64,000 nucleotides of DNA from Allobosea thiooxidans (GCF_900168195.1 NZ_FUYX01000011.1:1-64000), one strand, 5' to 3'; numbered from the stretch's first letter, positions 35,443 to 46,234 are shown. Program-made: numbers and translations. Notes: generated by a model not told the origin, from the sequence alone.

Positions 35443-36783
35443 TCAGACTTGTCGTGGTGTCAGATCGCCATCGCCGAAAAAGCCTCCCGGGCGCAAGATC
35501 AGCACGATCGCGAGCAGCGAATAGACGGCGAGGTCGCGCTGTTCGATCGGCAGCGTCGCCGACCAGACCGCCTCGAAGACGGCGATGCAGAGCCCGCCCA
35601 GTGCCGCGCCGCTGACCGAGCCGATGCCGCCGAGGATGGCGGCGACGAGCGCCTTCAGGCCGAGCGAGAAGCCGCCGGCGAAGCCCATGCCACCATAGAT
35701 CACTGTCACGATGACGCCGGCCATGCCGCAGACGGCGCAGGCGAGGATCACGGCGACATCGTGGACGGCGCGCGCGTCGACACCGAACAGCGCGGCGGTG
35801 CCGGCGTCGTCGGAGACCGCGCGCCAGGCCCGGCCATAGGCGGTGTGCCGGATCAGCGCGACGAGGCCAAGTGCGGTGCCGAGGCCGATGACGGCGAGCG
35901 CCAGTGCCAGCGGGTTTAGCGTGACGATGAAGTCGCCGGCATGGGCGAGAGGGATCGGGGTATTGAACACGGGCGGCAGCCAGCGCAGCTCCGGCCCCTG
36001 CGCCAGCCGGAGATATTCGGACATCGCGATGGCGAGGCCGATCGTGGCGATCAGCATCTGCTGGCCGCTGGCGCGCTCGAGGCGGCGCAGTACGAAGCGT
36101 CCCATGGCGAAGCCATGCAGGGCGCAGACCAGGATTGCGACGGAGAAGGCGACGACGAGCCCGGAAAGGGGGGTCGAGAGCGCCAGCGAGAGCAGCAGCG
36201 CCACCCCCACGACGGAGGCCAGGGCCCCGAGCGCCGCGAACTCGCCGAAGCTCAGGATGATCCGCCCGGTCAGCCCGTAGACCAGCGCATAGGCTGCCGC
36301 GAGCAGGCTGTAGATCGCCGCCGAGGGCAGGGCGCTCAGGCCCTGTTGCAGGCCGTAGGCGAGCCCGCGCGGGATCGCCGTCAGATCCTCGGCCGAAGTC
36401 GCCTCCGGGTCCGGCGGCGGCTCGGTGCGATTCTCGAGATAGAAGCGTCGCAGCAGGTAGAAGCTGGCATCGGCCATGGGGCGCCCGTCGGAGGCGATGC
36501 CGATCAGGGCGCCGCGGCCCGGCCCGCTGCCTTCCCCGGCGAAGAGGCAGTCGATGCTGCGATGGCGCGATACGCCGTCGCCGAGCTGGACGCGGTAGAG
36601 GAGCCTCAGCGCGCGCGGCACCGGCCCCGTGGTGGTGCGCTCGATCACGATCCGGGCGTTGGGGGGATTGAGCGGCGGGATCGCCTGCCGGCAGAGCCGT
36701 ATCTGGTCGGTGTCGAAATTGGCGCCGCAGCCCGCAAGCGCGAGCGCGATGGTAGCCAGAATCGACAGGAGGAGCGGGCGCAT
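35443..36783 (-). CDS. LivH-type ABC permease with N-terminal lipoprotein-like domain
   Basis: 446 residues. The N-terminus is a lipoprotein signal (MRPLLLSILATIALALAGC, lipobox L-A-G-C with C19), followed by about 130 hydrophilic residues with several prolines and cysteines (DTDQIRLCRQ, HRSIDCLFAGEG) and the run AYGLQQGLSALPSAAIYSLLAAAYALVYGLTGRIILSFGEFAALGA that starts a standard LivH permease of branched-chain amino acid ABC transporters. The permease part (about 150-446) has eight or so membrane segments and the IGGIGS/ILGGIGSVSGAALGG loop that contacts the ATPase. I know of no usual reason for a lipid-anchored front end on this permease. No LivM, LivF, LivG or binding-protein gene is next to it. 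Confidence 0.85.
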   Translation of the reverse strand: MRPLLLSILATIALALAGCGANFDTDQIRLCRQAIPPLNPPNARIVIERTTTGPVPRALRLLYRVQLGDGVSRHRSIDCLFAGEGSGPGRGALIGIASDGRPMADASFYLLRRFYLENRTEPPPDPEATSAEDLTAIPRGLAYGLQQGLSALPSAAIYSLLAAAYALVYGLTGRIILSFGEFAALGALASVVGVALLLSLALSTPLSGLVVAFSVAILVCALHGFAMGRFVLRRLERASGQQMLIATIGLAIAMSEYLRLAQGPELRWLPPVFNTPIPLAHAGDFIVTLNPLALALAVIGLGTALGLVALIRHTAYGRAWRAVSDDAGTAALFGVDARAVHDVAVILACAVCGMAGVIVTVIYGGMGFAGGFSLGLKALVAAILGGIGSVSGAALGGLCIAVFEAVWSATLPIEQRDLAVYSLLAIVLILRPGGFFGDGDLTPRQV

Positions 36784-36929
36784 GCCGGGCGACGGTAGCG
36801 CTTGCCCGTGCCGTTTGGAACATGGCTCCGATGCGGACGGGCAGGCCGGAGACGGCGCTGGCAGCCAGTATCGCAGTCATGCTGTGATTGATCCCGCTGC
36901 GCCCGGGCGGGCGGCGGGAGATTCCGTGG

Positions 36930-37301
36930 CTAGCCCGAGGCGAGTGGCACGCCGTAGCGGCTCAGGATCTCCACTTCCTGGGACAGGTCCCGAGCCTTGT
37001 CGTCGCGCCCGAGGCGACGATAGTCGTCGGCCGCATCGCTGCGGCTGCGGATCTCGGTTTCGACGAGCCGGAGCAGCTCGGCCCTGCCCAGTGCCTTGCG
37101 GGGCACTTCGACCGCGCCGTCGCCGAACGCATGAAAGACGTAGGTCTCGTGCCGGTCGCCGACCGGGACGGCCTGGGCGTTGTCGACCGCGGCGATCAAG
37201 CCGCGCAGGGTCGTGATCTCGGCCGCGTTCCGCGCCCGCATCGCGTCCCGCAGGTCGTTTTTCAGCAAGGCCAGGAAGCCGAGGCTCTCATCGGTCGTCA
37301 T
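36930..37301 (-). CDS. GatB/YqeY-domain protein, short
   Basis: 123 residues from MTTDESL; a GTG six codons earlier is possible because it has ggag very close, but the ATG is better placed. The first part (FLALLKNDLRDAMRARNAAEITTLRGLIAAVDNAQ) is the YqeY-type helical start, and the end has the ELLRLVETEIRSRSDAADDYRRLGRDDKARDLSQEVEILSRY segment. Shorter than the usual 150 residues. YqeY-like proteins resemble part of GatB but do not have a proven amidotransferase function. Confidence 0.8.
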   Translation of the reverse strand: MTTDESLGFLALLKNDLRDAMRARNAAEITTLRGLIAAVDNAQAVPVGDRHETYVFHAFGDGAVEVPRKALGRAELLRLVETEIRSRSDAADDYRRLGRDDKARDLSQEVEILSRYGVPLASG

Positions 37302-37383
37302 GCTGGGAACCGTGTCCACCTCCGACAGCGTGGGAGCGGGTTCCCGCGCAGGCCGAAAAGGCGATCGTTCGAAACGGAGAAGG

Positions 37384-38508
<1,125 letters not shown>

Positions 38509-38689
38509 TTACATATCACATCGGAACCGTTCCAAAACAGGGCGCATGGTCGCAATGCTGCTGTTTGCGTGGCGCAAGGCGCGGGGCGGGCGGTTTCGTG
38601 CGGCGAGACCGAAACGCGCTTGCCTATCCGTCGCGTTGACAAGCCTGCCCCCGCCTTCCAGAACCGCCCCATCGCAACCGGAGCGGGCC

Positions 38690-39745
38690 ATGACGCAGGA
38701 CCAGGACATCATCTGCGAGATCCGCGGCGCAGCCGGCGTCGTCGTGCTCAACCGGCCGAAGGCGCTGAACGCGCTGAGCCTCGGCATGGTCCGCGAGCTC
38801 GCCCGCGCGCTCGATGCCTGGGAGAACGACCCGCGAGTCACCCGCGTCGTCGTCCTCAGCACCAGCGAGAAGGCCTTCTCCGCCGGCGGCGACATCCGCT
38901 GGCTGCATGATTGCGGCAAGGCCGGCCGTCATGACGAAATGCTTGCCTTCTGGGGCGAGGAATACATCCTCAACCACCGCATCAAGACTTATCCCAAGCC
39001 CTATGTCGCCCTGATCGACGGCATCGTCATGGGCGGCGGCGTCGGCATCTCGCTGCACGGCAGCCACCGCATCGCCGGTGACCGCTATCTCTTCGCCATG
39101 CCCGAGGTCGGCATCGGCTTCTTTCCGGATGTCGGGGCGACCTATGCCCTGCCGCGCCTGCCGGGCGCCTTCGGCCGCTTCCTGGCGCTGACCGGCGAGC
39201 GCATCGGCGCCGCCGACGCGCTTGCGGTCGGGCTCGCGACCCATGGCGTGCCGAGCGCCCGGATGGCGGAGCTGGCCGATGCGCTGGCCGGGCCCGGCGC
39301 GCTCGACGAGATCCTCGCCGCCTTCGCCGTCGCGCGCGATCCCGGGCCGCTCCAGGGCGAACGCGCCCTGATCGCCGAGGTCTTTGCCGGCGAGACCCTG
39401 CCGGGCATCGTCGACGGCCTGAAGCGGGCCGCCACCGGCGGCAACGCCTTCGCGGGCAAGCTTCTGCAGACGCTCACGGCGAAGTCCCCGACCAGCGTCG
39501 CCATCGCCTTCGAGCAGATGCGGCGCGGGGGAGCGCTCGACTTCGCCGAGGCGATGCGCACCGAATACCGCATCGTCTCGCGCATCGCGCGCGGGCATGA
39601 TTTCTACGAGGGCGTGCGCGCCGTGGTGATCGACAAGGACCAGGCGCCGCGCTGGGTCCCGGCGACGCTCGAAGCCGTGCGTCAGGCCGACATCGACGCC
39701 TATTTCGCGTCGCTGGGTGCCGACGAACTCGGGCTGGAGGGCTGA
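38690..39745 (+). CDS. 3-hydroxyisobutyryl-CoA hydrolase-like enoyl-CoA hydratase family protein
   Basis: 351 residues from MTQDQDI, with a ggagcgggcc site. The crotonase fold is clear: LNRPKALNALSLGMVREL, SAGGDIRWLHD near 63-75, the GIVMGGGVGISLHGSHRIAGDRYLFAMPEVGIGFFPDVGATY stretch with the catalytic glutamate in MPEVGIGFFPDVG. This last sequence is the mark of the HIBYL-CoA hydrolase subgroup rather than simple hydratases. It would release 3-hydroxyisobutyrate in valine breakdown. The next gene starts 2 bases after the stop. Confidence 0.9.
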   Translation: MTQDQDIICEIRGAAGVVVLNRPKALNALSLGMVRELARALDAWENDPRVTRVVVLSTSEKAFSAGGDIRWLHDCGKAGRHDEMLAFWGEEYILNHRIKTYPKPYVALIDGIVMGGGVGISLHGSHRIAGDRYLFAMPEVGIGFFPDVGATYALPRLPGAFGRFLALTGERIGAADALAVGLATHGVPSARMAELADALAGPGALDEILAAFAVARDPGPLQGERALIAEVFAGETLPGIVDGLKRAATGGNAFAGKLLQTLTAKSPTSVAIAFEQMRRGGALDFAEAMRTEYRIVSRIARGHDFYEGVRAVVIDKDQAPRWVPATLEAVRQADIDAYFASLGADELGLEG

Positions 39746-39747
39746 GC

Positions 39748-40188
39748 TTGGGTCTTGGCGGTGACGGCGAGGCCCTGCGCGGCGCCCGGGCCGGAGAGGA
39801 CGGCGAGAAGCGCGCCAACCGCTGGCGACTGCTGCTCGTCTGGTTCCTGCGGCTGCTTTCAGCCTTCTGGCTGGCGAAGGGCCTGACCGCCTGGGCGGTG
39901 ATCTTCGGGCTGCCCGGCAATTCGCAGCCGCCCTTCGAGAACCGGCTGCTCAGCTATCAGGCAATCATCGTCTATTTCGCGGTGATCGATCTGGTCGCCG
40001 CCGTCGGGCTCTGGCTGACCTCGACCTGGGGCGGTGTCCTCTGGCTGCTGGCGGCGATCAGCCAGATGCTGCTCGGCTTCTTCTTTCCACGCTTCGTGCC
40101 GATGACGGCCTGGCTCGCCGGCATCTATATCGCGTTGATGGCGGTCTATTTCCTGGCGACCTGGGCGGCGGAGAACGAGGCCGAGTAG
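39748..40188 (+). CDS. small membrane protein (DUF6163-like)
   Basis: 146 residues. I use the TTG start because a ggagg site lies 7 bases upstream and no better start is in frame. Four membrane segments at about 29-50, 70-90, 92-110 and 118-138, with GLWLTSTWGGVLWLL and FFFPRFVPMTAWLAG. Similar short proteins occur after enoyl-CoA hydratase genes in Rhizobiales; function is unknown. Confidence 0.75.
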   Translation: MGLGGDGEALRGARAGEDGEKRANRWRLLLVWFLRLLSAFWLAKGLTAWAVIFGLPGNSQPPFENRLLSYQAIIVYFAVIDLVAAVGLWLTSTWGGVLWLLAAISQMLLGFFFPRFVPMTAWLAGIYIALMAVYFLATWAAENEAE

Positions 40189-40666
40189 TGGCCGGCATGA
40201 GCGTCGGGACCGCTCCGTCTTTCCAGAGCAGGCCGAAGGCCTGAGTCTGGATCCATGGCGCGAGGCCGCTCCAGTTCGTCATGCTCGCCCTTGTGGCGAG
40301 CATCCACGTCTTGAACACGGCCCTTCATCGACGAAGACGTGGATGGTCGGGACAAGCCCGACCATGACGGGTGTGGCGTGGTCTTCGGGTGCCGGCTCAT
40401 CGCGGAGTTTATCCTTGGGCCGACCGAAGGCCGGACCCGAGGGCGACGCCCCGGAACGACGTCCCACGCCCCTTCGATTGCGCCGAGTCATGGTAAGAAT
40501 CGCTTTAGCTTAAGCGTTTCTGGCTTCACCTACGATTCACCCAAAGGGGTAAATCCCTGATTCATCCTGATATTTAAACTCGTTTTCATCCGAGCCGTCA
40601 TATGGTGTTTTTCAGAAGCGGACCGGAAGACAAATTCCGGCTGACACACAACAGGCGGGATATACA
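40189..40666. other. 478-base leader region of ldtR, one palindromic element
   Basis: No gene. A family B element lies at 40277-40370. The last 130 bases are AT-rich (tttagcttaagcgtttc, gatatttaaactcgttttc) with likely promoter elements for ldtR and a possible autoregulatory site, but I cannot point to a defined operator. Confidence 0.65.
40277..40370. repeat. palindromic intergenic element, family B copy 4
   Basis: Starts cgtcatgctcgcccttgtgg and ends gggacaagcccgaccatgacgg, with inner arms ccacgtctt / aagacgtgg. Confidence 0.83.
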
Positions 40667-41179
40667 ATGAAAGCGAGCGTCAAGACTTCGGATGTTGCTC
40701 ACAAGGTTGAAGCTGAGCTCAACGTGAAGCCTCTTTATCTTGAGTCACTCACCCTGGTGGAGCGTCTGCATCGCCGTCTCCTCGATGTCATCAAGGATGA
40801 GTTCGAGCGTCGCGGTCGCGACGACGTCAACAGCGTGCAGGCCCTGCTGCTCTACAACATCGGCGATGCCGAGCTCTCCGCCAGCGAACTGCGGACGCGC
40901 GGCTACTATCTCGGCTCGAACGTCTCCTACAACGTCAAGAAGCTGGTTGAGCTCGGCTATCTCCACCACGCGCGGTCGCGCATCGACCGCCGCTCGGTCC
41001 GCATCAGCCTGACCGAGAAGGGCACCGAAGTGCACGACATCGTGAAGGGCGTCTACGACAAGCACGTCCGCACGGTCGAGCAGATCGGCGGCATCGCGGC
41101 TGATGACTTCGAGCGGATGAACAACGCCCTGCTGCGCCTCGAGCGCTTCTGGACCGACCAGATCCGCTACAAGCTCTGA
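40667..41179 (+). CDS. ldtR: MarR-family regulator LdtR
   Basis: 170 residues. Winged-helix core about 40-140, with ALLLYNIGDAELSASELRTRGYYLGSNVSYNVKKLVELGYLHHARSRIDRRSVRISLTEKG giving the recognition helix and wing. The sequence is that of LdtR, a MarR relative described in Liberibacter and Sinorhizobium that controls the L,D-transpeptidase gene beside it and osmotic tolerance. The neighbour here is an L,D-transpeptidase, as expected. Divergent control is not possible because both genes lie on the plus strand, so LdtR probably acts at the promoter in the 299-base gap downstream and at its own leader. Confidence 0.93.
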   Translation: MKASVKTSDVAHKVEAELNVKPLYLESLTLVERLHRRLLDVIKDEFERRGRDDVNSVQALLLYNIGDAELSASELRTRGYYLGSNVSYNVKKLVELGYLHHARSRIDRRSVRISLTEKGTEVHDIVKGVYDKHVRTVEQIGGIAADDFERMNNALLRLERFWTDQIRYKL

Positions 41180-41478
41180 TATCGTCGCCAGAATTGCGGC
41201 GGTTCCGGTCTATCTGCCTGTTGCGCGGCGGGGCCCTGTGTCCCGGCCGCGTCGGCGCGTTCTTTGATGCCTGCGGGCATGACTGTGGTTTTGTTGCCAT
41301 GCACGCGGCAAAACCATGCCATGCCCTAAATTCGCCTCTGTCATCACGCCTCGTTAACCGTGCTAGGACACCGTCGTCGGCCGAGAGGTAGCTTGTTGCG
41401 GCAGTCCGCCGCGAGCGTCGCCCCGGTTGGCGGCGTTTTTGTGCGGTCTGCCTGCGTGTGGTCCAGAAGAGGGAAGAG

Positions 41479-42723
41479 ATGTCGCAATTGAGCCTGACCC
41501 GCCGCGAAACCGTGCTCGCCTTGCTCTCCGGCGTGGCTACGGCGGCCGCGGCACCGGCGCTCGCTCAGCAGGCCGAGTGGCGCCAGAGCTATGATTCCGG
41601 TGCGCGCAATGCCGTCCAGCGTTCGTCGACGCCGATGCTCTCGTCCGAATCCCTTCAGGCGACCGAGCAGGCGATCGTGGCCTATCGCGATCTCGCCGCG
41701 CGCGGCGGCTGGCCGCAGGTTCAGCTGCCGGACCGCATGAGCGTCGGCGCCAAGGGCCCGGGCGTCGTCGCCCTTCGCCGTCGCCTGATCATCACCGGCG
41801 ATCTCGATGCCGCAGCCGGCGACAGCAACGTCTACGATTCCTATGTCGAGGCGGGCGTGCGCCGCTTCCAGGCCCGCGTCGGCCTCTCGACCACGGGTGC
41901 CATCAACCGCTCGACGATCGTCGCGCTCAATGTCCCGATCGATCGGCGCATCCGCCAGCTCGAGACCAATGTCGTGCGCCTGCGCAGCTGGTCCGGCAAT
42001 CTCGGCCAGCGCTATGTCGTCGCCAACATTCCGGCCGCGATGGTCGAGACGGTCGAGAACGGCCATGTCGCGACGCGCCACGCCGCCGGCGTCGGCAAGA
42101 TCGACCGGCAGTCGCCGCTGCTGCAGACCAAGATCCCGGAAATCAACTTCAACCCGACCTGGACGGTTCCCGCCTCGATCATCCGCAAGGACCTGATCCC
42201 GAAGATGCGCAAGGAGCCGAACTACCTCACCGAGAACAAGATCCGCATTATCTCGCAAAGCGGTGCCGAGATCTCGCCCGCCAGCGTCAACTGGAATTCG
42301 GACGAGGCGACGCGCTACACCTTCCGGCAGGATCCGGGTGGCGACTTCAACTCGCTCGGCTTCGTGCGCATCAACATTCCGAGCCCGCACGGCGTCTACA
42401 TGCACGACACGCCGTCGAAGGGCATTTTCGGCGACGATTATCGCTTCGTCTCCTCCGGTTGCATGCGCGTGCAGAACGTGCGCGACTACATCGCCTGGCT
42501 GCTCAAGAACACGCCCGGCTGGGACCGCGCCAAGATCGACGAGGTGATCCAGTCCGGCCAGCGCATCAACGCCCGCATCGCCGACCCGGTGCCGTGCTAC
42601 TGGGTCTATGTCACCGCTTGGGCGACGCCGGATGGCGGCGTGCAGTTCCGAGACGACATCTACAACAAGGACGGCCTCGGCCCGGCGCCGGTCGCGGCTC
42701 TGCAGGGCGACCAGGACATCTGA
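41479..42723 (+). CDS. ldtP: L,D-transpeptidase with peptidoglycan-binding domain
   Basis: 414 residues from MSQLSLTRRET. The signal contains TRRET then a long alanine-rich hydrophobic run ending in ALAQQA, so it may use the Tat pathway. A peptidoglycan-binding region (LRRRLIITGDLDAAAG ... AGVRRFQARVGLSTTGAINRSTIVALNVP) precedes the YkuD domain, whose catalytic cysteine is C328 in SSGCMRV, with the histidine of HGVYMHDTPSKG. It would make 3-3 crosslinks in peptidoglycan or attach proteins to it. An agagggaagag site precedes the ATG. The 299-base gap upstream has no other gene and probably holds the LdtR-controlled promoter. Confidence 0.95.
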   Translation: MSQLSLTRRETVLALLSGVATAAAAPALAQQAEWRQSYDSGARNAVQRSSTPMLSSESLQATEQAIVAYRDLAARGGWPQVQLPDRMSVGAKGPGVVALRRRLIITGDLDAAAGDSNVYDSYVEAGVRRFQARVGLSTTGAINRSTIVALNVPIDRRIRQLETNVVRLRSWSGNLGQRYVVANIPAAMVETVENGHVATRHAAGVGKIDRQSPLLQTKIPEINFNPTWTVPASIIRKDLIPKMRKEPNYLTENKIRIISQSGAEISPASVNWNSDEATRYTFRQDPGGDFNSLGFVRINIPSPHGVYMHDTPSKGIFGDDYRFVSSGCMRVQNVRDYIAWLLKNTPGWDRAKIDEVIQSGQRINARIADPVPCYWVYVTAWATPDGGVQFRDDIYNKDGLGPAPVAALQGDQDI

Positions 42724-42786
42724 CGTCCCGGCCTTTCGCCGCCGCGGAAGCCGGCGAGCGATCAGGCCGCTCGAAACGGTTCGAAC

Positions 42787-42825
42787 GGCCCCTCCGGCGA
42801 TGCCGGAGGGGCCGTTTCCGTTTGG
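42787..42825. terminator. bidirectional terminator between ldtP and the secreted-protein gene
   Basis: 12-bp perfect stem (ggcccctccggc / gccggaggggcc) with a 3-base loop, followed by gtttccgttt on the plus strand. It lies between two converging genes. Confidence 0.8.
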
Positions 42826-42835
42826 ACCGCAGCGC

Positions 42836-44674
42836 CTATTCGCGGGCGAATACGAGCTGCGGGCTTGCCGACGTCAAGGACTGGTCCAGCACCAGGTCCT
42901 GTCGGGCCGGATTTGCGGTGGCCTTGAGTTCCTTCGCCAGTTCGGCATAGGGCGACGGCGCGGTCATGGTCTCCATCGGCCTGAGCTGGATCATGGTCCG
43001 GGCCTGCACGTTGGGTACGCCGGCCGTGACGAACTTGCCCGATGTCGTGATTGCGCTCATCTCGTAGGACATCGGCTTGGTGTCGTCGCAGTCCCAGATG
43101 GTCAGGTCCAACGAGGACGCCAGAAGCCGCACGCCGGCGCTGTTGACGCGATCGGCGCGGATGAGATTGCGCATCTGCGTGCCGTCCGACTTGCGCTGGA
43201 AGGTGACGGCGAGATCGGCCCTCTTCACCGCCATCGGGCTGCCATTGGTCAGGAAGTCGACGACCCTCTCCTGATAGAAGTCGCTGCTGCGCCCGGGAGC
43301 CGTGATGTCCTGGTCGCCGGTGCTGTAGGTCTGGACCGCGCCCTTGATTTCCTCGCTCGGTGTCGTCACCCGGGTCTGCGCCTTGAACTCCAGCGTCTGC
43401 GCCTGCCGGGGTTGCAGCGTCGCGGTCTGCGGCGATGGCTGGCGCCCGCCCGCGACGTTGAAGCTGAGGGTCTGTGTCCCCGCCGGTGCCCCACCAGGCA
43501 TTTCCTGCCAGAGCGAGGTCGTGACCTTGACCGCTCCGCTCGCGCCCAGGATGGGCAGGGTGCTCACGCTGACCTTGCGGGTTTCCGGGAATTTCTGGAT
43601 GAGGAAGAAGTATCTGTCGAGCTCGCTCTGAAGCGAGCTGGTGTCGATGTTGTAATAGAAGTCGCGAGCGCGCCTCTGGGCGCGTTTCTGGTCGATCTGA
43701 TACTCATAATGAGCATCGAACGATTTTTGGATGTCGATGACGTCAGCAGTCAGGTAGCCGCTGCCGGTCGCGAGCTTGTAGTTGTTATAGAAGTCGTTCG
43801 CGACCGCCAGGATCGCTGCCGGCCAGCCGCCGACGGGAGGGGTCGGCGCCGGATTCGGCGTGATGGTCTGGCGGAAGAGGATTTCCTTGATGCGCTTCCA
43901 GGCCTCCTCCTGGGCTTCCTCCAGCCGCTCGCCGGAAACCCCTTCGCCCTGGAAGGTCGTGACATGGATGTAGTTGTCGATGTTGTGGCTCTCTCGAACC
44001 TGCCGATAGGAGGCCTTGAAGACCCAGAAGCCGACCGAGGCATTGGCTGAGAAGTACTTGTAGACTTCGTGGATATCGATCTTGATGTTGACCTTCAGAT
44101 CGGTCGTGACCGCAAGGATATGCCGCTTCAGGAACAGAGTGACGGGGAGTGTGTTCCCTTTCCTAGTCTGCCAGACGCGCTCCGCCTGATCCGATGTCAG
44201 CGGGATGTGGAATGAGATCCGGTTCTGCGCATCCGTCGTCGCTTCCAGGAACATCCGCTGGCGGTTTCCGGCCTGGTCCCTGATTTCGACATAGGTCAGG
44301 TCGTTCGGGTCCGCGATGAATGGCATCGACCTGATGTCCTTGCCGGCCCAGACGCCGTCGAAGTCGCTGGCGTTGTTCTGCAGGGAGATCGTGGCGGTGA
44401 TCGTCCCGCCGAATCTCGCGGTCTCGCCATCGAACTTCTCCATGGAGAAGATGGCTCCCCCGTTCTGGGCCGTCGCCAGGACAGGCTGCGTGCGCAGCGC
44501 GTAATGGACGTTCGGATCGGCCCCGTCCCTGTAGATCTCGTAGGTCTTGAAGATCTGGCCGCCCGTCGTCGGGAGCAAGGGCCCGACCGGGTCGGCGCGG
44601 CCGTTCTGGGCATGGAGGCAGGCTGCGGCGGCGAGGCAGAAGCTCAGGCTGTAAGCGCGAAGGTATTTCCGCAT
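42836..44674 (-). CDS. secreted protein of unknown function, 612 residues
   Basis: I do not recognise this protein. It has an N-terminal hydrophobic segment (LRAYSLSFCLAAAACLHA) that can act as a signal peptide, cleaved near QNGRA-DPVG. The body has beta-rich stretches (GGTITATISLQNNASDFDG, RISFHIPLTSD, LPVTLFLKRHILAVTTDLKVNIKID), a helical middle with LEEAQEEAWKRIKEILFRQ near 250 and a DFYYNIDTSSLQSELDRYFFLIQ helix near 340, then a second beta-rich half (VSVSTLPILGASGAVKVTTSLWQ, KAQTRVTTPSEEIKG, LAVTFQRKSDG). No catalytic motif stands out. The gene is less GC-rich than its neighbours by eye, faces the other way and has its own AT-rich promoter region, which could mean it was acquired. Likely localisation is the periplasm or outside. 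Confidence 0.75.
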   Translation of the reverse strand: MRKYLRAYSLSFCLAAAACLHAQNGRADPVGPLLPTTGGQIFKTYEIYRDGADPNVHYALRTQPVLATAQNGGAIFSMEKFDGETARFGGTITATISLQNNASDFDGVWAGKDIRSMPFIADPNDLTYVEIRDQAGNRQRMFLEATTDAQNRISFHIPLTSDQAERVWQTRKGNTLPVTLFLKRHILAVTTDLKVNIKIDIHEVYKYFSANASVGFWVFKASYRQVRESHNIDNYIHVTTFQGEGVSGERLEEAQEEAWKRIKEILFRQTITPNPAPTPPVGGWPAAILAVANDFYNNYKLATGSGYLTADVIDIQKSFDAHYEYQIDQKRAQRRARDFYYNIDTSSLQSELDRYFFLIQKFPETRKVSVSTLPILGASGAVKVTTSLWQEMPGGAPAGTQTLSFNVAGGRQPSPQTATLQPRQAQTLEFKAQTRVTTPSEEIKGAVQTYSTGDQDITAPGRSSDFYQERVVDFLTNGSPMAVKRADLAVTFQRKSDGTQMRNLIRADRVNSAGVRLLASSLDLTIWDCDDTKPMSYEMSAITTSGKFVTAGVPNVQARTMIQLRPMETMTAPSPYAELAKELKATANPARQDLVLDQSLTSASPQLVFARE

Positions 44675-44935
44675 GGTGATCCCCCCCTTTGCTATGGGAG
44701 GTATTACGTCAACTGCAATGCAACTTCAAGTTGAATTCTATCAATCGCAGTCGCATTACGCGATTTTCAGGGATTCGGATCCGCTGCAGCAGACTCCGCC
44801 CGTCGCGTTGGACGCCGCCGGAGTCCGATCTCGTCGACCCGCGTCCATCTACCGCTTGGACAGCCTCCCGCCGCGTGATAGGGACGCCGCGACGGAGCCG
44901 GGCGCCCACCGGCCGTTGAACTTCAGGAGCCGGAC
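44675..44935. other. 261-base divergent promoter region (secreted protein / glyA)
   Basis: No coding frame. The left half is AT-rich (ttaagttgaattctatcaat-type sequence on the plus strand) and probably contains the promoter of the minus-strand gene; the right half leads to glyA, whose ATG has an aggagccggac site. Confidence 0.6.
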
Positions 44936-46234
44936 ATGACCGACGCCGCGCCGAACAAGCACCTCTCGAACTCCTTCTTCGGCGCCTCGCTGCATGACGC
45001 CGATCCCGAGATCGCCCGCGCGATCGACCTGGAGCTCGGCCGCCAGCGCGACGAGATCGAGCTGATCGCCTCCGAGAACATCGTCTCGCGCGCCGTGCTC
45101 GAGGCGCAGGGCTCGGTGATGACCAACAAATACGCCGAGGGCTATCCGGGCCGGCGCTATTACGGCGGCTGCCAGTTCGTCGACATCGCCGAGAAGCTCG
45201 CCATCGAGCGCGCCTGCCGGCTCTTCGGCTGCAGCTTCGCCAACGTCCAGCCGAACTCCGGCTCGCAGGCCAATCAGGGCGTCTTCATGGCGCTGATGCA
45301 GCCCGGCGACACCTTCATGGGCCTCGACCTCGCCGCCGGCGGGCACCTGACCCATGGCGCGCCGGTCAACCAGTCCGGCAAGTGGTTCAACGTCGTCTCC
45401 TACGGCGTCTGCGTCGTCGACCAGCTGATCGACTACGACGCGATGGAGCGCCTCGCCGTTGAGCACAAGCCGAAGGTCATCGTCGCCGGCGGCTCGGCCT
45501 ATGCCCGTCACTGGGACTTCGCCCGCTTCCGCGAGATCGCCGACAAGGTCGGCGCCTATTTCATGGTCGACATCGCCCATTTCGCCGGACTCGTTGCCGG
45601 CGGCGCGCATCCCTCGCCGTTCCCGCATGCCCATGTCGTCACCACCACGACGCACAAGACGCTGCGCGGCCCGCGCGGCGGCATGATCCTGACCAATGAC
45701 GAGGCGATCGCGAAGAAGGTCAATTCGGCGATCTTCCCGGGCATCCAGGGCGGCCCGCTGATGCATGTCATCGCGGCCAAGGCGGTCTCGTTCCAGGAGG
45801 CGCTGCAGCCTGAGTTCAAGACCTACGCCCATGCCGTGGTCGCCAATGCCAAGGCGCTGGCCGAGACGCTGAAGTCGAAGGGCTTCGACCTCGTCACCGG
45901 CGGCACGGACAATCACCTGATGCTGGTCGACCTGCGCTCGAAGAAGCTGACCGGCAAGGCGGCGGAAGCCGCGCTCGGCCGCGCCCACATCACCTGCAAC
46001 AAGAACGGCATCCCCTTCGATCCCGAGAAGCCGATGACCACCTCGGGCATCCGCCTGGGCACGCCGGCGGCGACCTCGCGCGGCTTCGGCATCGCCGAAT
46101 TCAAGCAGGTCGGCGAGCTGATCGCCGAGGTGCTGGACGGGCTCTCAGCTCATGGCGAGGAAGGCAACGCCGCCGTCGAGCAGGCCGTCACGGCCAAGGT
46201 CAAGGCGCTGACGGCGCGCTTCCCGATCTATTGA
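44936..46234 (+). CDS. glyA: serine hydroxymethyltransferase
   Basis: 432 residues. A PLP enzyme that converts serine and tetrahydrofolate to glycine and methylene-tetrahydrofolate. The PLP lysine is K241 in [15 protein letters not shown], with [11 protein letters not shown] near 41-51 and [14 protein letters not shown] near 66-79. It begins the plus-strand run to thiL. An aggag site precedes the ATG. Confidence 0.97.
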   Translation: MTDAAPNKHLSNSFFGASLHDADPEIARAIDLELGRQRDEIELIASENIVSRAVLEAQGSVMTNKYAEGYPGRRYYGGCQFVDIAEKLAIERACRLFGCSFANVQPNSGSQANQGVFMALMQPGDTFMGLDLAAGGHLTHGAPVNQSGKWFNVVSYGVCVVDQLIDYDAMERLAVEHKPKVIVAGGSAYARHWDFARFREIADKVGAYFMVDIAHFAGLVAGGAHPSPFPHAHVVTTTTHKTLRGPRGGMILTNDEAIAKKVNSAIFPGIQGGPLMHVIAAKAVSFQEALQPEFKTYAHAVVANAKALAETLKSKGFDLVTGGTDNHLMLVDLRSKKLTGKAAEAALGRAHITCNKNGIPFDPEKPMTTSGIRLGTPAATSRGFGIAEFKQVGELIAEVLDGLSAHGEEGNAAVEQAVTAKVKALTARFPIY

